From an uncultured Bacteroidales bacterium (GTDB lineage: Bacteria > Bacteroidota > Bacteroidia > Bacteroidales > UBA1715): a stretch of 6,366 nt of DNA. This document shows positions 1 to 4,927 of the stretch, piece after piece. The notes below the pieces were generated by a model. It worked only from the letters and a program-made list of their open reading frames with translations, was not told the origin of the DNA and did not search any database. Each line of letters begins with the position of its first letter. Within the stretch, counting starts at the first letter, position 1. The stretch spans positions 1 through 6,366 of the forward strand of contig CALAUG010000086.1 of NCBI GenBank assembly GCA_937892155.1, written 5' to 3'. The position numbers and the translations under genes were made by a program.

Positions 1-2
1 AG

Positions 3-233
3 CAGGTCATCCCCACGCTAATCATGTGGTTTGTCGCATGGCCTGTTTTGGTCACCCAGATATGGGGGCTTGTCCAGCAATCAAAGTTGGACGACAAGGC
101 ACTTGCCATAGCCGAAGAGGTAATAAGCGGCAATGTCACCACTTCCTCCGCTCAGCCACGTTTCTGTTCAGGATGCGGCCACGAGCTACAGGATGAGGCC
201 TTATTCTGCCCTAATTGCGGGAAAAGGAGATAG
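3..233 (+). CDS. 3' end of a zinc-ribbon membrane protein (5' end outside window)
   Basis: The reading frame is open from the left edge and stops at TAG 231-233. An ATG at 24 exists, but seven in-frame codons before it (QVIPTLI) extend the same hydrophobic stretch, so the real start is probably outside the window. The visible part has a hydrophobic, tryptophan-rich segment (VIPTLIMWFVAWPVLVTQIWG), most likely the end of a membrane helix, followed by a short charged linker and a C-terminal zinc ribbon: CSGCG, ten residues from the second to the third cysteine, then CPNCGKRR. Counting from the ATG the cysteines are 48, 51, 62 and 65. Such CxxC...CxxC tails are common on small bacterial membrane proteins of unknown role and presumably bind one zinc in the cytoplasm. 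It is on the opposite strand to the rest of the cluster and so is probably a flanking gene, not part of it. Specific function is unknown. Confidence 0.75.
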   Translation, partial: QVIPTLIMWFVAWPVLVTQIWGLVQQSKLDDKALAIAEEVISGNVTTSSAQPRFCSGCGHELQDEALFCPNCGKRR

Positions 234-620
234 CAAGCCATCTCTCATTCGTCCGGCTGCGCAAACCTTCGTGTACATTTTTTGCAATCTCTTCTGCCAG
301 AATATATAGTTCTTAGGGATGAGTTATGTCTGTGGCATCAACAGGTTGCGGAGTGTAGTTGCCAAAACTCATTATCTCAGTATTCTCCGACCTCCAGATA
401 GCCCACCAGAACCGAGGATTCAGGAACATTTTCTTTGTAAAGGACAAGTTGGGAATTTTCAAAAATCTGTGTCAGGCACTTTTGCAGGCGGAAAGCCCAA
501 CGTTGGGCTTTCCGCCTGCAAAAATACGATTCTATTTAAGGTGTTTTCCATAACAGAGGATGATTTTCATAATTATATGACGCGATTTGGATACGTTACA
601 TCAATACTTGAAACTTATAT
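234..620. other. Gene-poor stretch with no convincing gene
   Basis: Between the zinc-ribbon gene and the minus-strand cluster I see no gene that I trust. Two overlapping plus-strand ORFs (319-648 and 359-553) and one minus-strand open stretch (535-377, 52 codons, ending ...GYLEVGEY) cross here. All three read through the 44-bp palindrome, none has recognisable domain character, and they compete for the same DNA. The minus-strand stretch, particularly 477-377, has the most protein-like composition and could be the 3' remnant of a gene cut by the palindromic element. This is an inference. No tRNA, rRNA or canonical intrinsic terminator was recognised. Confidence 0.5.
480..523. repeat. 44-bp perfect loopless palindrome
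   Basis: The two 22-bp arms are exact reverse complements with no spacer; the centre is AACGTT at 499-504. The left arm runs TTTTGCAGGCGGAAAGCCCAA before the central bases. The outer ends are TTTT on the left and AAAA on the right, the reverse of the A-tract/hairpin/U-tract order of an intrinsic terminator on either strand, and no T-run follows. A REP-like or other mobile palindromic element, or a structured transcript end/RNase barrier between convergent genes, fits better. It lies between the plus-strand gene ending at 233 and the minus-strand cluster ending near 621. The palindrome is directly visible; its role is unknown. Confidence 0.9.
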
Positions 621-930
621 TCATTGCTTTTTAATTCTCCAAGGATAGTTTGCCACGGGAAACATACAGAACCAGCCTAACATAACTAAAAACAATATGA
701 TGCATACAAAAATAGTGTTAGCCAAAGAATTTCCTATATAGAAATATAAAAACATTAATAGAGTAGTACATAATATTCCACATACAATAGAAAAGACATA
801 AACAAACCTATTTGTGACTGCAAAGTACCTTTTGTGAGTTTTCTATCTCTATTGCTGCCTCAATATAGTCCTTAATCTTAAAGACCTTATCTTTATCTAC
901 TCGTTTGTAGGATATGAAGATTCTATTCAT
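621..930 (-). pseudogene. Broken TIR-domain/membrane protein gene
   Basis: An ATG at 930-928 lies inside the last codons of the RhuM gene (8-nt overlap) and opens a 40-aa frame to TAG at 808-810. It reads MNRIFISYKRVDKDKVFKIK, the classic first strand and helix of a bacterial TIR domain (FISYKR...D). A normal TIR domain needs about 130 residues, so the strand with the W-I/D motif and the catalytic-glutamate helix are missing. Shifted by one base, an open frame from 842 to TGA at 623-621 (73 aa) carries KRYFAVTNRF, two hydrophobic stretches of about 20 residues each (SIVCGILCTTLLMFLYFYIG and NTIFVCIILFLVMLGWFCMF), and the tail PWRIKKQ. The simplest reading is a TIR protein with a two-helix C-terminal membrane anchor that suffered an internal deletion plus a one-base frameshift near the AAAAGG run at about 828-833. 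The overlap with the upstream stop indicates it was once a translationally coupled operon member. Alternatives are two unrelated fragments or a sequencing indel. Confidence 0.7.
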
Positions 931-2308
931 TATTATTCAGCAATAGTTCAATTTCCTTGTCAAAGTCGGACATAAGCTCTTTGTCTTGAATTACCCGGAA
1001 CTTGTCGTACTCCGTAAGTGCTTTTTCCATAGCCTGATCGTGCGTAATGCGCCCTACATCAGGGAGCATGTCACGATTGTACATATCTATGAATTTCTTC
1101 AGTTGATCATGCCAATCACGCATTGTCATAATCACATGGTCCAAAGCACGCATTTCCGCCATATCAAGAAAAGCACTGCTCATCAGATTCAGCGACTCTA
1201 CTTCCTTCTCGCTCAGATAATTCTTGGCAATGGTGACATCCGACTTGACGACTCTGCCGTCAGGCGCATTCTTCCAAGTAGTGAGCCCCATGTGGGGACG
1301 CTCTGCATCGGCACGTTCGTAGATAATCTCGGCTGCAGTCTTGTGCGAAACAGCATAGTGCATTGTGTTCTGAACCATCTTGAAGAAGGTTCGCGTCGTT
1401 TCGGAATCCTTGTCGTAGTCAGAGCTGCATTCACAGTAAATATCTGTAATCTTCTGGTAGTAACGCCGCTCCGACAGACGTATCTCGCGGATGCGCTCCA
1501 GCAAATCGTCAAAGTAGTCCGCACCGAATACATTCTTGCCCTTCAGCCGTTCATCGTCAAGCACGAAGCCTTTGGTGAGGTATTCCTTCAGCACTCTGGT
1601 AGCCCAGATTCGGAATTGTGTCGCCTCATAGCTGTTCACCCTGTAGCCGACGGCAATGACCACGTCCAGATTGTACATCAGGACCTCGCCCGACCATTTG
1701 TCCGAAGGTATTCGATATTTTCGAATTGAGTCGGACAAATGGATTTCACCGCTTGCATTAATCTGTGAGAGATGATAATTTATAGTAGATATTGCAGTTC
1801 CGAACAGTTCCGCCATCCGCTGTTGTGACAGCCAGAACGTGTTGGTATCGAAAATGACCTGCACCTCAGTCTTACCCTTGGCACCTTTATACAGCATGAT
1901 GGTTGACTCCATCCCCTTGACAGCCACATCGTCTGTCATAGAAGCGGAGAAGTACTCCTGGGCAGCTTTGACCATACCCTTCTTCCCGTCAGCATTCATC
2001 GCCACAGCCAGACAGGCGGCACGAGATAGCATTACGGAATTCACCAGTCTTGTAGCTCCGCTACCAAGTTCTGCCATTTCCTCTATCTCACGGAAATGTT
2101 CACTAAGCGGATAACCTTTCTGAGTCACCCACGCCTGGGCTTTTGCCATCACGCGCTCAAAGTTCCAGTACTTGCCATAACCCATAATTCGTGCAAGTTT
2201 GCGCGAATTCCACCACTCCTTGCCTTCGGCATCATGTTCGCACAATTGCGCGAAGGGGGACTGGAGTGAGGGAATGTTGTTGGAATGGTTTATTAATTCA
2301 TTTTCCAT
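923..2308 (-). CDS. rhuM: DinD-like/BRO-N and RhuM fusion protein
   Basis: The 461-aa protein has two parts. Residues about 18-125 resemble the N-terminal BRO-N-like region of DinD (DNA-damage-inducible protein D): FAQLCEHDAEGKEWWNSRKL, then IMGYGKYWNFERVMAKA and a VMLSRAACLAVAMNADGKK stretch. Residues about 135-461 are a full RhuM-family protein: an N-terminal winged/HTH-like element (FWLSQQRMAELFGTAISTIN, about 158-177), the family signature NLDVVIAVGYRVNS (213-226) with FRIWATRVLKEYL (232-244), and a helical C-terminal half. Typical RhuM proteins are about 330 aa, so the extra length is accounted for by the DinD-like part. RhuM was named from a Salmonella pathogenicity island; its biochemistry is unknown and it often sits near restriction or toxin genes. 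The HTH-like part suggests DNA binding or regulation (inference). ATG 2308 is 37 bp after the preceding ORF with no evident Shine-Dalgarno, and a motif shared with the cluster leader lies 16-30 bp upstream, so it may have its own promoter. The family call is firm, the function is not. Confidence 0.85.
   Translation of the reverse strand: MENELINHSNNIPSLQSPFAQLCEHDAEGKEWWNSRKLARIMGYGKYWNFERVMAKAQAWVTQKGYPLSEHFREIEEMAELGSGATRLVNSVMLSRAACLAVAMNADGKKGMVKAAQEYFSASMTDDVAVKGMESTIMLYKGAKGKTEVQVIFDTNTFWLSQQRMAELFGTAISTINYHLSQINASGEIHLSDSIRKYRIPSDKWSGEVLMYNLDVVIAVGYRVNSYEATQFRIWATRVLKEYLTKGFVLDDERLKGKNVFGADYFDDLLERIREIRLSERRYYQKITDIYCECSSDYDKDSETTRTFFKMVQNTMHYAVSHKTAAEIIYERADAERPHMGLTTWKNAPDGRVVKSDVTIAKNYLSEKEVESLNLMSSAFLDMAEMRALDHVIMTMRDWHDQLKKFIDMYNRDMLPDVGRITHDQAMEKALTEYDKFRVIQDKELMSDFDKEIELLLNNNE
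1695..1743. repeat. 12-bp inverted repeat inside the RhuM gene
   Basis: CCATTTGTCCGA at 1695-1706 is repeated as its exact reverse complement TCGGACAAATGG at 1732-1743, with a 25-bp spacer. On the minus strand it encodes parts of LSDS and PSDKW in the RhuM domain. It could form a hairpin in mRNA or be a chance result of similar Ser-Asp codons. The repeat is real; meaning is doubtful. Confidence 0.6.
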
Positions 2309-2323
2309 AATTTACAATTCTTC

Positions 2324-2338
2324 AAAATGATAATGTTC
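2324..2338 (-). promoter_or_regulatory. Leader motif upstream of RhuM, copy 2
   Basis: On the minus strand this reads GAACATTATCATTTT, 16-30 bp before the RhuM ATG. The identical 15-mer occurs before the first gene of the cluster (6268-6282), and the bases just before it (ACTTGATT here, ACTGATATAATC there) can also be aligned with a small gap. It may be part of a promoter or an operator shared by the two transcription units. No good Bacteroidales -7/-33 pair was found, so the role is inferred only from the repetition. Confidence 0.35.
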
Positions 2339-2345
2339 AATCAAG

Positions 2346-2729
2346 TTACTTATTTAACACATACATTAAACTGGTTATGAGTTTCTTGCTTGAAGCCATC
2401 GGATTTCTGAAGTCAATCTGGTCAATGTCGGAGATGTCCAAGCGGATGCTCTTGGCGTATGGTGCATCATCAAGCATCAGAGGGAGGATAGGCTTGTTCA
2501 TATTGACGGCATAGCCTATCTCGCGGATGACATTGATGGAGGTATTGGATTTTTCGGAACTGATGAAGACTGATTCACCACCTGCTCTGAGAATTGCAAG
2601 CGACACTCCCCCGCCCATAGTCACATAGCAATCATCCGAACTGGCTATGATTTCAGCCTGCGATTCCAGAATATTGCCGAACTTTACGGTGAGGGTTGAT
2701 TGGTTAAAGGTATATGTTCGTTGTTCCAT
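2346..2729 (-). CDS. Macro-domain/TIR in-frame deletion chimera, 127 aa
   Basis: Residues about 12-51 match the start of a macro domain: VKFGNI in place of the usual GDI strand, SSDDCYVTMGGGVSLAI where macro domains have the Asn-rich loop followed by GGGV.xAI, and RAGG. From residue about 53 the character changes abruptly to the second half of a TIR domain: VFISSEKSNTSINVIREI (the strand and the helix carrying the putative catalytic Glu, E70), then NKPILPLMLDD and IDQIDF, then a C-terminal helix to residue 127. Complete macro and TIR domains would need roughly 300 residues or more together, so the 3' three-quarters of the macro domain, any linker and the first half of the TIR domain are absent. 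The junction is near 2575-2580 and the frame is kept. It lies 17 bp after the STAND gene and was probably the third cistron, a macro-TIR protein (macro domains bind ADP-ribose, a TIR product). The chimera is unlikely to fold as either enzyme; it may be a relic or a small inactive regulator. ATG 2729 is the only plausible start, with an AT-rich leader. Confidence 0.7.
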   Translation of the reverse strand: MEQRTYTFNQSTLTVKFGNILESQAEIIASSDDCYVTMGGGVSLAILRAGGESVFISSEKSNTSINVIREIGYAVNMNKPILPLMLDDAPYAKSIRLDISDIDQIDFRNPMASSKKLITSLMYVLNK

Positions 2730-2746
2730 TGTTTTAATTTGATTAA

Positions 2747-4927
2747 TTACTCCAAATAATACCGATGCCTTTCTTCTGGTGTCAATTCCCTGTCCTTGAA
2801 TCTTTCACGGGTTATGTCGAGCATTTCTTGTAGAGGTGGAAGGGCTTCCCAAATCTTAATAGTTCCGTCATCAGATGCAGAAACGATGTACTTTCCGTCA
2901 GGGCTGTAGGAGGCAGAGTTAACATAAGCTGTATGTCCTTCCAAGGTTTTCAGGCATTCCCCTGTAGTAACATCCCATATCCTCACGGTATTGTCCCATG
3001 ACGCGGAAACGATGTGCTTCCCGTCAGGGCTGTAGGAGTTAACATCACTCGTACGTCCTTCCAAGGTTTTCAGGCTTTCCCCTGTGGCAGCATCCCATAT
3101 CATCACGTCCCATGACGCGGAAACGATGTGCCTCCCGTCAGGGCTGAAGGAAGCCGAGCTAACACCATCCGTATGTCCTTCCAAGGTTTTCAGGCTTTCC
3201 CCTGTGGCAGCATCCCATATCCTCACGGTATTGTCCCATGACGCGGAAACGACGTGCTTTCCGTCAGGGCTATAGGAGGCAGAGCGAACACTTTCTGTAT
3301 GTCCTTCCAAGGTCTTCAGGCATTTCCCTGTGGCAGCATCCCATATCCTCACGGTTTTGTCCCATGACGCGGAAACGATGTGCTTCCCGTCAGGGCTGTA
3401 GGAGGCGGAGTTAACACTAGTTGTATGTCCTCTCAGTATGCCATTTTCATTGCCGAATACTGTTTCCAAGGCAAAAGCTGATTCAGATGTCAAGGGCCGG
3501 TCGGGGTTGTCCAAGTTTGCAGGCATGGTGTTTATCAGCAGCATTTTGGCAAGATGGGCATCGCCGTCTTCAGCGAGCTGCAAGGCTTTTTCGGCCACAA
3601 ACCTCGATTGGTTGCCCAAGGCTGTCCAGTGCTGTTCTTTTAGCCGTCTGTTTTGGAAGAGAAAGACGGCTACAATGGCAAGCACTACAACCACAATTGC
3701 GGTCATGATTCTTGCCATGCGTCTGTTCTTGGCTATTTTTTCCTTGGCCAAGGTGTCGGCGCGGCTTGCTGCCACAATAGGGCACAGCACGTCGTGTGTC
3801 AGCTCGTAGTCGGTAAAACGGCCGCGCTCCAACCGAGTAAGGATATGCCTGTCAGTCAACATTTTCAAATCCTCGTCGTTGACATGCGCCTTGAGGTCGG
3901 CAACGGCCACCGAACGCCGCCGCTCGTCGGACGAAACGAGGTGCTCTTCAAGGAATTTCCTTGCCGTAATCCCAATGCCGGCCATGCCTTGCTCGTAGAA
4001 ACTGCGCACGATGTCGTCGCCGGCTTCGCCGACAAGGACACTGCGTATGGCCGTGCTGCCTGTTTGAATCATCCGGTCGTAGAGGCCATACATGAGCAAG
4101 GAAAGAATGGCGGGATCAACGCTGCTGCCGTCACTCATCGAAACCACTTTGTCGAGAATCTGTTTGGAGACGTCCTCGTCAACCAGTCCTTCGGCCGGCT
4201 CCGTGATGACATTCATGGCCTCGTCGCGGCTCAAGGCTTTCAGCAGGTAGCGGTTTTCCTTGAAAGCCGTCAGGTTGTATTCGTTGATTACATCTTCCAA
4301 CCTAAACAGCGAGTCGTCCCTGAACGACATGACGAAACGGAAACGGTTTCTGAAGTCATCGTAGTCCAAATCGTCGGGCAACCTCCTTGAATCATCTACC
4401 AAAGCATAAAGCTGACGCATCAGCAGGGCTGCTTTTTCACGCTGATCTTGGAAAATTTCTTCGTATTGGTCGAGGATGACGACAGGCGTGCATGGATTTC
4501 CTTCAGGAGACTGGAAAGAAACTTTGCAGAAATACGACCAGATGAAACTTGGGTCGTCAGGCTCAATGGCTTTCTTTAGCGTGTTGTTTTGGGTGAAGCC
4601 GTTTTCTCTCATCTTGCTCTCAATGCACCTGACCACACATTCCGAATAGGTGAGAGTCCGTCCGTTTTCGTCAGGTGTTTTTTCTTCCTGCGAAAGACGC
4701 ACATAAACAGGCAGATATCCGCGTCGCGAAAGGAGAGGTATGACACCTGCTTTCAGGAGCGAGGTCTTGCCTATGCCTGAACGTCCGTAAAGCGACACGA
4801 CGGTGTGGTCCGAAATCAGCGAATACAGTTCGTTTGTTGCCTTGCGTCGGCCGCAAAACATATATCGTCCGGAGTCGTCATACGACCCAAGGCCCGGCCA
4901 TGGGTTTGAAGAAATGGTGTTGTTCAT
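2747..4927 (-). CDS. nSTAND1-type NTPase with membrane helix and WD40 repeats
   Basis: This 726-aa protein starts NPWPGLGSYDDSGRYMFCGR, typical of nSTAND1 NTPases. Walker A is GRSGIGKT (48-55), Walker B is VVILDQYEE (149-157, Asp153 with acidic neighbours), and FVMSFRDD (198-205) resembles the sensor-1 Arg motif. A winged-helix-like region follows (about 320-385, ending LTRLERGRFTDYELTHDVLCPIV). Residues about 405-425 form one strong membrane helix flanked by Arg/Lys. After a helical linker with LAEDGDAHLAKMLL, five WD40 repeats occupy about 500-694, then a conserved-looking tail (PPLQEMLDITRERF...ELTPEERHRYYLE). STAND proteins are ATP-driven switches: a C-terminal sensor binds a ligand, the P-loop core oligomerises and an effector is activated. 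No effector domain precedes the P-loop here, so the effector is probably the neighbour. Its ATG at 4927-4925 overlaps the TGA of the SIR2-TIR gene (ATGA), implying coupled translation and a shared complex. Oddities are blades 3 and 4 each two residues short, and only five blades. Confidence 0.92.
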   Translation of the reverse strand: MNNTISSNPWPGLGSYDDSGRYMFCGRRKATNELYSLISDHTVVSLYGRSGIGKTSLLKAGVIPLLSRRGYLPVYVRLSQEEKTPDENGRTLTYSECVVRCIESKMRENGFTQNNTLKKAIEPDDPSFIWSYFCKVSFQSPEGNPCTPVVILDQYEEIFQDQREKAALLMRQLYALVDDSRRLPDDLDYDDFRNRFRFVMSFRDDSLFRLEDVINEYNLTAFKENRYLLKALSRDEAMNVITEPAEGLVDEDVSKQILDKVVSMSDGSSVDPAILSLLMYGLYDRMIQTGSTAIRSVLVGEAGDDIVRSFYEQGMAGIGITARKFLEEHLVSSDERRRSVAVADLKAHVNDEDLKMLTDRHILTRLERGRFTDYELTHDVLCPIVAASRADTLAKEKIAKNRRMARIMTAIVVVVLAIVAVFLFQNRRLKEQHWTALGNQSRFVAEKALQLAEDGDAHLAKMLLINTMPANLDNPDRPLTSESAFALETVFGNENGILRGHTTSVNSASYSPDGKHIVSASWDKTVRIWDAATGKCLKTLEGHTESVRSASYSPDGKHVVSASWDNTVRIWDAATGESLKTLEGHTDGVSSASFSPDGRHIVSASWDVMIWDAATGESLKTLEGRTSDVNSYSPDGKHIVSASWDNTVRIWDVTTGECLKTLEGHTAYVNSASYSPDGKYIVSASDDGTIKIWEALPPLQEMLDITRERFKDRELTPEERHRYYLE
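2849..3430 (-). repeat. Tandem WD40 coding repeat, five near-identical units
   Basis: Units start at 3430 (126 bp), 3304 (126 bp), 3178 (120 bp), 3058 (120 bp) and 2938 (about 90 bp, last and most divergent at its end). Each encodes GHTxxVxSASYSPDGKHIVS, then SWDxTVRIWD, then AATGxxLKTLE. By my manual alignment units 1 and 2 differ at only about 13 of 126 bases. Substitutions concentrate in the codons after GHT and after the following Val. Unit 3 lacks 6 bp in the NTVR region (about 3098-3107); unit 4 lacks 6 bp at the Ser-Ala of NSASY (about 3034-3040). Such homogeneity points to recent duplication or gene conversion. Confidence 0.93.

Noticed and set aside
3..233. Left-edge gene as a superinfection-immunity (Imm-type) membrane protein
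   Set aside because: The tryptophan-rich helix is only loosely similar, half the gene is outside the window, and the zinc ribbon alone does not support that role.
480..523. Palindrome as a Rho-independent terminator
   Set aside because: No T-tract follows the stem on either strand, the stem's own ends have T on the 5' side and A on the 3' side, and there is no loop in the perfect form.
319..648. 109-aa plus-strand ORF and the overlapping 64-aa ORF at 359-553 as genes
   Set aside because: Both run through the 44-bp palindrome, overlap each other in different frames, lack a convincing start signal and show no domain; the 109-aa ORF also runs into the membrane tail of the minus-strand TIR relic.
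986..1729. 247-aa plus-strand ORF
   Set aside because: It lies wholly antisense to the RhuM gene, has no recognisable domain, and its composition is that of a reverse-complement shadow.
2849..3430. Tandem direct repeats as a CRISPR array
   Set aside because: Units are about 120-126 bp with no unrelated spacers and encode WD40 blades in one continuous frame.
3653..4390. 245-aa plus-strand ORF
   Set aside because: Antisense to the conserved STAND NTPase; no domain character; a shadow of the codon use on the minus strand.
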